Shown here: piece by piece, positions 43,289-52,371 of the stretch | Layout of the letters: every line of letters starts with the position of its first letter | Numbering within the stretch: position 1 is the stretch's first letter | Origin: Methanococcus maripaludis C5 | Lineage (GTDB): Archaea; AGJL01; Methanococci; Methanococcales; Methanococcaceae | DNA: 64,000 nt | NCBI RefSeq assembly: GCF_000016125.1 | Contig: NC_009135.1 | Span: 1,240,001 to 1,304,000 of the forward strand | Reading direction: 5' to 3' | Notes under the pieces: generated by a model | What the model saw: only the letters and a program-made list of their open reading frames with translations | What the model was told of the DNA's origin: nothing | The model's database searches: none | Translations under genes and position numbers: made by a program

Positions 43289-43804
43289 TTAATCGGTCAA
43301 ATAACGAATAGAATCATTTATCAATCTTTTGTGATCAAATGCGAGTTCCATGCTCATTAATTCGTCTAAACTAAATATTTTAGCATCTTTTGCATCGTCA
43401 CCGCTTTTTAAATTTCCATTTCCATCGACTAAAAATGCAACAGTTACAGTATGCCCCCTTGAATCACGGTTTGGATCGCTATAAACTCCAATAAGATTTA
43501 AATTATTAATATCAAGACCAGTTTCTTCTTTTGCTTCTCTTTTTGCTGCATCTTCAACTTTTTCACCATATTCGACAAACCCCCCAGGAATTGCCCAAAA
43601 ATCCTTGTAAGGATCGTTTTTTCGTTTTATAAGAACTATTCCAAAATTATATTTTATCAAAATATCTACGGTTAGGTTTATGCACCGATATGGTTCTGCA
43701 ATAACTTTTTTAGAATACTTTTCATCTAAAAACTGGAGGATATCATTTAATACTTCTCGTTCTATCGATTCGTCTTTTATTTTTAATAATAAATTATATT
43801 CCAT
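43289..43804 (-). CDS. NUDIX hydrolase
   Basis: This 171-residue enzyme has a complete Nudix box (GGFVEYGEKVEDAAKREAKE then ETGLDI) around residues 91-116, in the ADP-ribose pyrophosphatase/MutT-like group. It hydrolyses a nucleoside diphosphate linked to another group; the exact substrate is not visible. A 45-residue N-terminal helical extension precedes the core domain. It starts with ATG after GGTGATTTT. It is divergent from the cobT-like gene. Confidence 0.9.
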   Translation of the reverse strand: MEYNLLLKIKDESIEREVLNDILQFLDEKYSKKVIAEPYRCINLTVDILIKYNFGIVLIKRKNDPYKDFWAIPGGFVEYGEKVEDAAKREAKEETGLDINNLNLIGVYSDPNRDSRGHTVTVAFLVDGNGNLKSGDDAKDAKIFSLDELMSMELAFDHKRLINDSIRYLTD

Positions 43805-43924
43805 AAAATCACCGTGCTAGTATTTTTCTAAAAACTCCCATAATAAATTAACACAAAAAGAAAAATAGAAAACAAAGTAAAGTATGAGATGCTAGATATA
43901 TTCAGAAAATTAAAGGGAGAAATT

Positions 43925-44977
43925 ATGCCAATTATTTCAATTAACGAAAACGGATTTTTAGATAAACTTAAAGGTACTAATGGATTATTTTCATGCATTA
44001 TATCTTCAATAGAAACTACAAAATACGTTGGAATATCTGGAGTCAATAAAAGTGTCATAGATTACACCCCTGCAGCAGATATGGAACTTGTAACTATCGG
44101 GGAAAGCCTATCTCTAAAACATCCTCCAATAGATGCAACCGGATGTCCAAGCCCAGCAACAATTACAAGAGCAGCAGTTGACCTCTTAAAAATTCCTATA
44201 ATGACAATAGATGCTGGAAGTTACGTAAAGCCAAAAATCCCATACATTTCAGTAGATCAAAGACCAACAGGAGATATTCAAAAAGGTCTTGGAATGGATA
44301 ATTCGAAAGAATTATTAAATTTAGGAAAAATAATTGGAAATAACAATATTTACGATAGTTTAGTGATCGGTGAAAGCGTTCCAGGGGGAACTACAACTGC
44401 ACTTGGTGTTCTTTTAGGTTTGGGCTATGATGCGAGGGACAAAATAAGCTCAGGTTCAGTTGAAAACCCGAAAGACTTAAAATTAAGTGTTGTTGAAAAC
44501 GGACTTAAAACCTGTAAATCAGAAGATGTTTTTGATGTTTTAAATGCGGTTGGAGACAAAATGATGCCAGTTGTAGCAGGTATGACTATTTCTGCAGTAT
44601 CAAAAGGTAAACCCGTTTTACTTGCTGGAGGAACGCAGATGGCATCTGTTTTAGCAGCAATTAAAGAAATTAGTCCTGAAACACTGAAAAGTGGACTTTT
44701 AGGAATAAGTACTACTGAATTTGTGTTAAATGACAAAAATGCGGATTTAAAAGATATTATGGAACAGATTGGAGACGTTCCACTATTTGCATCTAAATTC
44801 GGATATGAAAATTCAAAAATCGACGGATTGAAAGCATACTGCAGTGGTTCAGTTAAAGAAGGTGTTGGCGCAGGAGGAATTGCAACTTACTGCTACTCAA
44901 ATGGTTTAAACCCCGAAGACATAAGATATTATGTAGAAAAAAACTATGAAATATGGTATTCAAAATTTATTCAATAA
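43925..44977 (+). CDS. Nicotinate-nucleotide dimethylbenzimidazole phosphoribosyltransferase-like protein (CobT family)
   Basis: This archaeal CobT-like protein of about 350 residues (TIGR00303 type) is expected to activate the lower ligand base of cobamides to the alpha-ribotide. It shows GISGVNKSVIDYTPAADMEL, SVDQRPTGDIQKGLGM, the glycine-rich GESVPGGTTTALGVLLGLGY and GAGGIATYCYSNG at the end. It starts with the ATG at 43925 after GGGAGA. An upstream ATG at 43889 lacks a good site. Other cobamide genes here are cbiC (48867) and cbiL (62038), unlinked. Confidence 0.85.
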   Translation: MPIISINENGFLDKLKGTNGLFSCIISSIETTKYVGISGVNKSVIDYTPAADMELVTIGESLSLKHPPIDATGCPSPATITRAAVDLLKIPIMTIDAGSYVKPKIPYISVDQRPTGDIQKGLGMDNSKELLNLGKIIGNNNIYDSLVIGESVPGGTTTALGVLLGLGYDARDKISSGSVENPKDLKLSVVENGLKTCKSEDVFDVLNAVGDKMMPVVAGMTISAVSKGKPVLLAGGTQMASVLAAIKEISPETLKSGLLGISTTEFVLNDKNADLKDIMEQIGDVPLFASKFGYENSKIDGLKAYCSGSVKEGVGAGGIATYCYSNGLNPEDIRYYVEKNYEIWYSKFIQ

Positions 44978-45008
44978 TTTTTCGATTTAAGAAGTATGGT
45001 GGTTACTC

Positions 45009-45455
45009 ATGAAATCTAAGGTTATAGTTCTTGCAGAAGATTCTAAAACATCGCCATCAAGGCTTTTTAGGTATTTAAACTCGCTAGAATACGATATAAA
45101 TGTAAAAGAAACGTGTTTTGGTGCATTTATTGAAGGCGCAGACGATGTTGTTGATGAAGTAGTAAATCTTGTTAGAAACCTTGAAAAAAATAAGATTTTT
45201 TGTAAGGATAGGGGATTTCCAATATGGGATCAGAGAAGGTGCAGGGCATTTAGAAAAGGGGGCCCAAGAGAAGGTTTTCACCAGCTTGAAGCAGAACAGA
45301 AAATACTCGACAGGATTTCAAGGGCGCTTGATGCAGTAGAAAACGGCGAAATTAGCGAAGATAATCTTGAAGAAAAATTTGTAAAGTTACAACCTAAAAA
45401 ACTCAAAGTAGATGCTTTTGAAAAAATTGCAAACGAAGTTTTAAAGGAAAATTAA
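45009..45455 (+). CDS. Methanogenesis marker protein 6
   Basis: This 148-residue protein is found in methanogens. The diagnostic stretch is KETCFGAFIEG with KVIVLAEDSKTSPSRLFRYL before it and ICFKD-like KIFCKDRGFPIWDQRRC and RAFRKGGPREGFHQLE after it. It is implicated by co-occurrence in methyl-coenzyme M reductase function or activation, but its exact activity is not something the sequence shows. The start is ATG after GGTGG. It begins 31 bases after the cobT-like gene and 16 before hjc. Confidence 0.9.
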   Translation: MKSKVIVLAEDSKTSPSRLFRYLNSLEYDINVKETCFGAFIEGADDVVDEVVNLVRNLEKNKIFCKDRGFPIWDQRRCRAFRKGGPREGFHQLEAEQKILDRISRALDAVENGEISEDNLEEKFVKLQPKKLKVDAFEKIANEVLKEN

Positions 45456-45471
45456 TTATTTTTGGGAAAAT

Positions 45472-45879
45472 ATGGCGCATAAATATCAGAAAGGATCAGC
45501 ATTTGAGCGAGAACTGAAGAAAAAACTTGAAAATCATGGCTTTGCAGTTATCAGAAGTGCTGGAAGTCATGGTGTAGATTTGGTTGCAGGAAAAAAAGGA
45601 AAAAAACCAATAGTAATCGAATGCAAGTCCACTTCAAAAGATAAATACTACATTCCAAATGAAGACGTTGAAAAACTCTTAGAATTTTCAGAAACTTTTG
45701 ATGGAATTCCCTACATTGCATTAAAAATCAACAGAAAATGTTTATTTATCAATCCCTATCTTTTAACATCAGCAGGTAAAAATTACGCACTTGATTACGA
45801 AAAACTATGCCCTATCGCGCTTGATATCAAAGATGTTGCAGAAGATAGTGTTCAAAAAAAGTTAGATTCTGAAATTTAA
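45472..45879 (+). CDS. hjc: Archaeal Holliday junction resolvase Hjc
   Basis: This 135-residue endonuclease with the PD-(D/E)xK fold cuts four-way DNA junctions. It shows KGSAFERELKKKLENHGFAV (catalytic E), SHGVDLVAGKKGK (catalytic D) and IVIECKSTSK (ExK). Length and order of motifs match Hjc. It follows marker 6 by 16 bases and is likely co-transcribed. Confidence 0.93.
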   Translation: MAHKYQKGSAFERELKKKLENHGFAVIRSAGSHGVDLVAGKKGKKPIVIECKSTSKDKYYIPNEDVEKLLEFSETFDGIPYIALKINRKCLFINPYLLTSAGKNYALDYEKLCPIALDIKDVAEDSVQKKLDSEI

Positions 45880-45929
45880 TTTATTATTGCTATTTTACAA
45901 TTTTTTAAATTTAACTAAAATGACATAAA

Positions 45930-46343
45930 TTAATCAATAGTGTTTAACAAGATTTTTGTTATTGAAATGCTAAGATATGCTGCTCTTTTTGGCTTGATTA
46001 TTATTGAAGAATGGTCGTCTTCCTTGTGAATGCCTATCAATATCGACGCAGTTCTTTTTTCGTCTGCGGGAAGTATTGCTATTGATACTCTGCTTTCATT
46101 TGCAAAACAGGTTCCAACATCCTGTATTTTCTGAAGTTTTATACCTTCTTTTTTGAATTTACGGTTTATCTCTTCAGCAGAAACTACTCCATGATTTAAA
46201 AGTGTTACAAACAGTGATGATGTTTCTAAATCCATCGAAACAGAATCTAACAAACCTTCTTCCTCATTGGTCAGATTAAAAATAACTTCATTGTTTTCAT
46301 AAGCCAAATCCAAAGACTTTCCCTGTGCACCAGATATACTCAT
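45930..46343 (-). CDS. Conserved protein of unknown function
   Basis: This protein of about 137 residues has no membrane segment and no clear motif. It has an alternating alpha/beta pattern: SLFVTLLNHGVVSAEEINRK, then SRVSIAILPADEKRTASILI. I chose the ATG at 46343, five bases after GGTGA. The GTG at 46352 lies inside that ribosome-binding site. It is convergent with hjc and lies downstream of the trmJ-like gene on the same strand. Confidence 0.65.
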   Translation of the reverse strand: MSISGAQGKSLDLAYENNEVIFNLTNEEEGLLDSVSMDLETSSLFVTLLNHGVVSAEEINRKFKKEGIKLQKIQDVGTCFANESRVSIAILPADEKRTASILIGIHKEDDHSSIIIKPKRAAYLSISITKILLNTID

Positions 46344-46414
46344 TCCCCTCACCTTTACCGCCTTACTTTAGATAGTATTTATTATCCTTTGCAATATTTA
46401 AAAAACTTTCCATA

Positions 46415-47119
46415 TTATTTCGGATATTTATCTTTGAAAACGCCTATCAACGAATTTGCTTCTTTTCCCGAAATAAACGCCCTACCAACAATTCTTTTAA
46501 AAATCGTCTTGCAAATATCTTTTCTATATTCTGGCACGTCTTTTGAACGATCTACAAACTCGTTAAAAAATCTAAGAAGAGCATTTTTCTCGTCAATTGA
46601 TGCATTTTTCATATTTAAATCGTAAGGAATATTTTCTGAAAGTGATTCAAAGTAAATTTCATACAGTAATACTGAAACAGCGTGAGAAAGATTCATTATT
46701 GGATAGTTATTTGATGTTGGAACTGAAACCAAGATATCGCAGAGCTCAACGTATTCGTTTTTTAATCCATCGTCTTCTCTTCCGAAAACGATTCCCAATC
46801 TACCATTAAGTTCGACGTGTTTTTTTGCAAGTTCTCGGGGCGTAATTGGAACCCGATTTACATTTCTATCCCCGCAAACTGCCCCTGTTGTCGCAACTGT
46901 AAAATCAATATCAAAAATTGCATCTTCGAGTTTTGAATAAAATTTAGCATTGTTTAGTATGTTTTTCGCATGAACTGCCCTAATATATGCTTCTTCATCT
47001 AAAACATCGGAAGTTCCAACTATTCTTAATTCTTCGACATCAAAATTCATCATGTTTCTTGCAATTGCCCCCAAATTTCCACCGTATTTGGGATTAACCA
47101 GTATAACTACAGTTTTCAC
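46415..47119 (-). CDS. SPOUT RNA 2'-O-methyltransferase (TrmJ-like)
   Basis: This SpoU/SPOUT knotted methyltransferase has the three family motifs: VVILVNPKYGGNLGAIARNM at the N-terminus, GRLGIVFGREDDGLKNEYVE, and VPTSNNYPIMNLSHAVSVLL. Closest relatives methylate the ribose at tRNA position 32 using SAM. I chose the GTG at 47119 because TGTGATAAT precedes it and the family normally begins here. An ATG at 47179 would add 20 residues without a clear ribosome-binding site. Confidence 0.85.
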   Translation of the reverse strand: MKTVVILVNPKYGGNLGAIARNMMNFDVEELRIVGTSDVLDEEAYIRAVHAKNILNNAKFYSKLEDAIFDIDFTVATTGAVCGDRNVNRVPITPRELAKKHVELNGRLGIVFGREDDGLKNEYVELCDILVSVPTSNNYPIMNLSHAVSVLLYEIYFESLSENIPYDLNMKNASIDEKNALLRFFNEFVDRSKDVPEYRKDICKTIFKRIVGRAFISGKEANSLIGVFKDKYPK

Positions 47120-47287
47120 ATTATCACAAACTTTTTGGTTAACTTCATATTTTAATTTTCTTTTATGATTATTGTGCATTCTAACTAAATATCACTTATT
47201 GTTGAAAATTTTAAAAATAGAAGTTTAAAAATAGATTAATTTAACACTTCACCCGAAAACCAGAAAAACTAAAAAATGGGTTTATAT

Positions 47288-48001
47288 CTAAATAATAAGC
47301 TGATAAAATAAAACTGCAAAAGTTCCGCCACTGAGTGTTGCCATGAAATTGACATGTTCATTATTCATTAATCCTTTTCTCTCAAAAATGGCGCCGAGTA
47401 AACTATCTGCAAAGTTTCCAATCATTCCAGAAATCGTTGCAGTCCAAAATATTGCAGTATCATTAAAAAGAGCGTATGCAAGTATTCCTATTAAAAAAGA
47501 ACCGAGTAACCCGGCAAAAGTTCCACAAACCGTTATTGCACCATCAGTTCCTGTTTTTGCAGTTTTGAAATTTGTTATAAGTCTTGGAGTTTCCCTTGAA
47601 AGCATCCCAAGTTCTGATGAAAACGTATCAGAATTTGCAGCTGCAATAGCTCCGATATATCCAACAAGAGCCATTTGTTCAGTAATTAAACCTGTAGAAT
47701 AAGCCAAAACAAATAAAACTGCCATCAAACCATTTGCAAGCACGTTTTTTAATGATCTTCTTGATTCCGCCATTTTTATTGTCTTTTTAAAACCGTAACC
47801 CATTTTACTTACGAGGCTTCCAAGGACTAAAAACGTGATAAGAAGCAATAACCACTTTAAATCTGCTAAAAATAATATCGTAAATGCCATTATCGAAGAT
47901 CCAACTATTCCTAATTTATCGAGGTACTTCTTTTTATGAATTAGTGCCGCGAGTATCAACGTAATAGATGCAGAGTAAATTATCTTCAATAACATGTCCA
48001 T
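47288..48001 (-). CDS. DUF92 (TIGR00297) membrane protein
   Basis: This membrane protein of about 237 residues with six or so helices belongs to the DUF92 family. A conserved core is visible: ANSDTFSSELGMLSRETPRL followed by TGTDGAITVCGTFAGLLGSF and MIGNFADSLLGAIFERKG. A plant/cyanobacterial member acts as phytyl-phosphate kinase, so a CTP-dependent polyprenol or prenyl-phosphate kinase role is possible but unproven here. The start is the ATG at 48001, 5 bases after GGTGA; the ATG at 48013 overlaps that site. Confidence 0.85.
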   Translation of the reverse strand: MDMLLKIIYSASITLILAALIHKKKYLDKLGIVGSSIMAFTILFLADLKWLLLLITFLVLGSLVSKMGYGFKKTIKMAESRRSLKNVLANGLMAVLFVLAYSTGLITEQMALVGYIGAIAAANSDTFSSELGMLSRETPRLITNFKTAKTGTDGAITVCGTFAGLLGSFLIGILAYALFNDTAIFWTATISGMIGNFADSLLGAIFERKGLMNNEHVNFMATLSGGTFAVLFYQLII

Positions 48002-48441
48002 TAAATTCACCATATATGCATAAATACAAAAGATTCTTAAATCTTACGGTATCAATCGTAACATGTAAATTAATTATTATATTTAAAATACCAGAAAAAC
48101 TAGATGATTTTGAGTATTAGCCTTTTTTTCTTTAAAATCCTTAATTGTCGCATGAATATTATTAATATTGGGTAATCATTCAAAGTTTCTTATAACTTTC
48201 TTTGATAAATCATCCAAAAACTACTCAAAGATTTTAACACGCGTAATTTCAAAAAATAATTATGTGTAACGCAGTATATAAACTATTACGATATATAAGT
48301 CCGCAAAAATTAGTAAAAAACTGTTTTTAAAATTTTTTGAATATTTATATTGATAAATTTTTAGTCATTTTGAAAATATCATTTTTATATACCATTTAAT
48401 CCATATCGGTTATTCGAAATAAAATTAAGGTGATTTTACTC
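48002..48441. other. 440-base intergenic region between DUF92 and HIT genes
   Basis: No protein-coding frame with a plausible start was found. The right end carries a good promoter for the HIT gene (TTTATATACC at about 48384-48393, BRE-like purines before it, GGTGA near 48431). Two more TATA-like sites (GTATATAAA about 48274 and GATATATAAG about 48290) face the same way and could drive a short RNA from about 48300. The left part holds the promoter of the DUF92 gene. Nothing else stands out. Confidence 0.5.
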
Positions 48442-48834
48442 ATGTGTATTTTTTGCGATATTGTTAAAGGAGACATTCCTGCAAGAATAATTTACGAAGA
48501 TGACAAGTTTTTGGCATTTATGGATGCATTTCCAAGAGCTGTTGGCCACACACTGATAATTCCAAAAGAACATTTTGAAACTTTTGATGAATTACCAAAA
48601 GAACTCGCATGTGAAATGATGGCAGTAATTCACAAAATTGTAAAAAAACTCGAAAAACTAGAAATGGATGGTTACAACCTTTTAAATAACAATAAACAGG
48701 TTTCAGGCCAAGAAGTTCCGCACGTTCACTTTCATATTATCCCAAGATATGAAAATGAAGGATATCCTGTTTACGTTTTAAAAGATCCAATAAACGTTGA
48801 TCTTGATTCAATTTACGATAAAATAATGGAATAA
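48442..48834 (+). CDS. HIT family nucleotide hydrolase
   Basis: This protein of about 130 residues has the histidine triad HVHFHIIPRY near residue 97 and the typical N-terminus (CIFCDIVKGDIPARIIYEDD, with a CxxC that often binds zinc). HIT proteins hydrolyse nucleoside phosphoramidates, AMP-lysine or dinucleotides. I chose the ATG at 48442, preceded by GGTGA. An in-frame GTG at 48430 overlaps that site. Confidence 0.92.
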   Translation: MCIFCDIVKGDIPARIIYEDDKFLAFMDAFPRAVGHTLIIPKEHFETFDELPKELACEMMAVIHKIVKKLEKLEMDGYNLLNNNKQVSGQEVPHVHFHIIPRYENEGYPVYVLKDPINVDLDSIYDKIME

Positions 48835-48866
48835 TTTAAAAATAAAACTTAAATAAAAAATAAATT

Positions 48867-49505
48867 TTAAATTCTTTCGTTTTTGCTTAATGCAATAATT
48901 CCGTTAATTACTGAAACTGCAACAGGAGTTCCGCCTTTTGGACCAATGGTAGAAATTGATGGGATATCGGTGGTCCTTAATAATTCTTTTGATTTTGCTG
49001 CTTTTACAAAACCAACTGGGGCCCCAACAACCAATTTTGGAGTTATCCCTTCTTCTTTATTCAATCTTATAACTTCAAGAAGTGCAGTTGGCGCATTCCC
49101 AATAACTACAATTCCTCCATCAATTAATTCTTTTGATGCTCGAATTGATGCTACTGCTCTTGTGATATGCTCTTTTTTTGCCAGTTCAAATACTTCTTTC
49201 TCAGAAATTGTACACATTACATCATTGTACCTAATTCCTGCTTTTACCATTGAAATATCAGCAATTATTGGGTTATTATCATTTAATGCAACAAGTCCAG
49301 TTTCAATTGGGTTATTATCAAAAACAACAAGTTTTGAATATTCTGGATCAGCAGTTGCATGAACTACTCGTTCAATTATTCCCATTTCTTCGTTGGAATA
49401 TAAAATAACATTTTTTCCAAGAACTTCACTTATTTTTGTTTTTACAATCTCTCTTGATCGATCTGCAATGTCTTTTCCATCCTTAGTTACGGCTCCCATA
49501 AACAT
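48867..49505 (-). CDS. cbiC: Precorrin-8X / cobalt-precorrin-8 methylmutase
   Basis: This 212-residue enzyme moves a methyl group from C11 to C12 of the corrin ring in cobamide synthesis. It shows the catalytic histidine in RVVHATADPEYSKLVVFDNN, ADISMVKAGI, and the end motif GGTPVAVSVINGIIAL. Methylcobamides are needed by the methyltransferases of methanogenesis. It starts with ATG after AAGTGATAAT and is 8 bases from the next gene upstream, so it is likely part of a minus-strand operon with the 49514 and 49821 genes. Confidence 0.93.
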   Translation of the reverse strand: MFMGAVTKDGKDIADRSREIVKTKISEVLGKNVILYSNEEMGIIERVVHATADPEYSKLVVFDNNPIETGLVALNDNNPIIADISMVKAGIRYNDVMCTISEKEVFELAKKEHITRAVASIRASKELIDGGIVVIGNAPTALLEVIRLNKEEGITPKLVVGAPVGFVKAAKSKELLRTTDIPSISTIGPKGGTPVAVSVINGIIALSKNERI

Positions 49506-49513
49506 ATTATCAC

Positions 49514-49804
49514 TTAAAGAACTGAAAGTATAATTTTTTTGTCACTGTCTTCGGGAATGTGTGCTACTTCTAAAACATCCCTTGAAATATTTTCCATATC
49601 AAATTCCATGAGTCCAAATGTTTTATTATCTGTATCAACTCGATAATGAGTTCCTTCTTTTGAATCGATGGTTCCTTCAACATGGCATCGTCCAAAATAA
49701 ACTTCTATGTAGTCCCCTTCATCTACTTCGTTATCCATGTACTCCTGCATCTTTTCTTCGGTAACTTCCATCGTAATTATTTCAGTGTAATCTGGTTCAC
49801 CCAT
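49514..49804 (-). CDS. Small acidic protein of unknown function (methanogen conserved type)
   Basis: This protein of about 96 residues is strongly acidic. The core (DEGDYIEVYFGRCHVEGTID followed by THYRVDTDNKTFGLMEF) looks like a small beta barrel. It resembles methanogen-only DUF families such as DUF2097, though I cannot be certain. The start is the ATG at 49804 with GGTGA 5 bases away. It sits between a DUF63 gene (16 bases) and cbiC (8 bases). Confidence 0.7.
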   Translation of the reverse strand: MGEPDYTEIITMEVTEEKMQEYMDNEVDEGDYIEVYFGRCHVEGTIDSKEGTHYRVDTDNKTFGLMEFDMENISRDVLEVAHIPEDSDKKIILSVL

Positions 49805-49820
49805 TATTTTCACCTAAATA

Positions 49821-50627
49821 TTAGACTCCCATAACTGTCCTAAATAAGTTTCGAAGACCTGGCGCAAGTCCAAGAGCCATTACAGTTATTTTCAAAATGT
49901 TCCTTAAATTATCATCCTTAACTTCTTTGTTGAATATATCCAAAACAAAGAGTACTACAAGCATTTTTAATGGTATTATACTGTAGGGCCCCAGATAATC
50001 CATGAAAAGTCTTGGAACAGGGTGCTGTTCCCAGTAACCAAACACTCCAATTCCAACAGATGTTGCAGATGCATCTACGAGCTGTGAAAATATTGCATAT
50101 TTATCTATTCGCTCAATTTTTACTTTACTTAGCTTTTCAACAATATATATTAGTGCATAGTAACTTGCAGTCAAAATTCCAAAAACATACACAATAGCTT
50201 CCGGATGAGTTATTCTACTCGAAAACTCGAAAAGCATGTACAGAACTGGTACTACTGCCATTGCTATTGAAAGTAGATAATATTTCTTTTTTAGAAGTAT
50301 TCCTGAAATAATTATTGAAAGCATGTAGTAAATACCAATTGTAACAACTATTCCTGGCGTAACTGTGTAATACAGTCTTGGAAACAGTCCTGCATCAACC
50401 AATGCCCTCATTAATGTTATTAAAATCACGTAAAATACGGTAACTTCTGCAAATCTGCGGTCAATTGCTATTTTAAGTTTTAAACAAACCCGATAAAATG
50501 TATAAACCATTACAAAGAGTAAAATTCCGTAAGTAATTTCCTGAATTAAATTATAACCCTGTTTGGTATCTATCGGGTAAATGTAGTACCGGTATATAAA
50601 TTCCCTAATTAAGAGCATCTCATTCAT
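49821..50627 (-). CDS. DUF63 family membrane protein
   Basis: This 268-residue protein has seven or so helices. The N-terminus (FIYRYYIYPIDTKQGYNLIQ) and the later PEAIVYVFGILTASYYALIY and DASATSVGIGVFGYWEQHPV blocks match the archaeal DUF63 family. It starts with ATG after GGTGACTTA. Function is unknown. Confidence 0.85.
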   Translation of the reverse strand: MNEMLLIREFIYRYYIYPIDTKQGYNLIQEITYGILLFVMVYTFYRVCLKLKIAIDRRFAEVTVFYVILITLMRALVDAGLFPRLYYTVTPGIVVTIGIYYMLSIIISGILLKKKYYLLSIAMAVVPVLYMLFEFSSRITHPEAIVYVFGILTASYYALIYIVEKLSKVKIERIDKYAIFSQLVDASATSVGIGVFGYWEQHPVPRLFMDYLGPYSIIPLKMLVVLFVLDIFNKEVKDDNLRNILKITVMALGLAPGLRNLFRTVMGV

Positions 50628-50719
50628 TAAGTCACCGTAAATAAGACTAAATCAATAAACTGTAATCAAAATAACTATGAATAATTCTATTTAATTCTAC
50701 CGATATTAAAAAATTAGGT

Positions 50720-52237
50720 TTAGAATTTGCTTATTCTCTCAATAAGCATTCCTTCAACCTTTACAGGATAAACTCTTCTTGCAAGATTTATTGCTGAAAC
50801 AAGCCTTTCTTCTGATCCGGAATAGATTGTATATAAAACATCTCCCTGTTTTACTTTATTTCCAATCTTTGAATTCAATAAAATTCCTGCTTTTTTATCC
50901 CTTGGAGCTCCAGCTTCTTTAACCACGTTTGTAATTGCAGTGTTACTTATATCTGTAATATACCCATCAATTGGCGCAAGAATTTCTTCAACATAATCTC
51001 CAAGTTCTATTTCTTCGGGTTTTTTCGGAGTTCCACCCTGTTCAGTTATAATCTGATTAAATTTTTCAAGTGCTTTTCCGGATTCTAAAATTTCCCATGC
51101 TAAATTTTGACCTTCCCCAATCTGTGCAGCCCCTCCGAGTTCAAGAAGAATTCCTGCAAGAGATAGTGCCTTTTCAATTAAACTTTTTGGAGCATTTTTT
51201 GGATCTTGAAGTGCTTCGATTGCTTCTCTTGCTTCGAGTGCAGGTCCAATTGCCCTCCCAAGTGGCTGCCCACCGTAAGTTAACACACATTCCACCTTAA
51301 TATTGAGCGATTCCCCAAGTTCAATAAATTTCCTTGCTAATTTTGCCCCTTCTGCTTCATTTTTAATTTTTACCCCTTTTCCAACGGGAATATCAATTAC
51401 AGTATATTTAATTCCTGTTGCAATCTTTTTTGCCATAACACTTGCAAGAAGCTGTGGTTGAGGGTCTATTGAAACCGGCCGTTCTACATTTATAATTATA
51501 TCATCTGCAGGAGCTAGATTTACGCCTCCACCCCATGCAAGACATCCATTTGTAGTTTTTACTATTCTTTTAATCTCTTCTTCTTTCAATTCAACATTTG
51601 TGAGCACTTCCATTACATCTGCGGTTCCAGCAGGTGAAGTTATTGCTCTTGATGACGTTTTTGGAACAGTAATTCCTGCTGCTGCAAGTATCGGGATTGA
51701 AAGTAAGGCGTACTTATTTCCAGGAACTCCACCAATGCTGTGAATATCCACAACTAAACTCTTTTCCCAAGCAATCATGTCCCCAGTTTCTGCGATTCTC
51801 TTGGTCATTTCGCTTATTTCATCCATATTCATTCCATTTATGTACGTAGACGAAACAAAAGCAGATAATTCAATGTTTGAGAGTTTTTTAGATACAATTT
51901 CATCAATTATCGTTCTTATTTCATGCGGATTTAAAACCTGGCCATCCATCTTCTTTTTTATAAATGGAATTGATTCAGGTTTTTCTGCGTGTCTTAATTT
52001 TACTTCTTCCCCTTCTGAAATGGAAATTTCTGCAAGTTCACTAACAAGCATTCCAACTTCGCCTTTGTTAACCATAGTTTTTGTGGAATAAATGTTTCCA
52101 ATGACGGAACCTGCGTGTGACTCAATCAATACCCTATCTTGCGGATAGTACGAAGTTCCTTTTAAGTCCTCTTCGTTGACAATTACCGCATTTTCACCTA
52201 GATCAAGGTCTATGAATTTTGCGTTTAAAAATAGCAT
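50720..52237 (-). CDS. deoA: AMP phosphorylase
   Basis: This 505-residue archaeal thymidine-phosphorylase-family enzyme converts AMP and phosphate to adenine and ribose-1,5-bisphosphate. In archaea it feeds the ribose bisphosphate isomerase/RuBisCO nucleotide salvage route. It has an archaeal N-terminal extension of about 80 residues, then the phosphorylase signature (VDIHSIGGVPGNKYALLSIP, TSSRAITSPAGTADVMEVLT, GKGVKIKNEAEGAKLARKF). Length fits the archaeal form (about 500) and not the 440-residue bacterial enzyme. GGGAGGGG precedes the ATG. Confidence 0.92.
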   Translation of the reverse strand: MLFLNAKFIDLDLGENAVIVNEEDLKGTSYYPQDRVLIESHAGSVIGNIYSTKTMVNKGEVGMLVSELAEISISEGEEVKLRHAEKPESIPFIKKKMDGQVLNPHEIRTIIDEIVSKKLSNIELSAFVSSTYINGMNMDEISEMTKRIAETGDMIAWEKSLVVDIHSIGGVPGNKYALLSIPILAAAGITVPKTSSRAITSPAGTADVMEVLTNVELKEEEIKRIVKTTNGCLAWGGGVNLAPADDIIINVERPVSIDPQPQLLASVMAKKIATGIKYTVIDIPVGKGVKIKNEAEGAKLARKFIELGESLNIKVECVLTYGGQPLGRAIGPALEAREAIEALQDPKNAPKSLIEKALSLAGILLELGGAAQIGEGQNLAWEILESGKALEKFNQIITEQGGTPKKPEEIELGDYVEEILAPIDGYITDISNTAITNVVKEAGAPRDKKAGILLNSKIGNKVKQGDVLYTIYSGSEERLVSAINLARRVYPVKVEGMLIERISKF

Positions 52238-52371
52238 GATGCCCCTCCCGCAGATTATTATTAAAATTATTAAATTAACTCTAAACAGTTTATATTTAAA
52301 TTAAAATAAAAACTTTGTTAAAAAATTTTATAAAAAAAGAAATAATCAAAAAATAATAATTCTAAAGAATA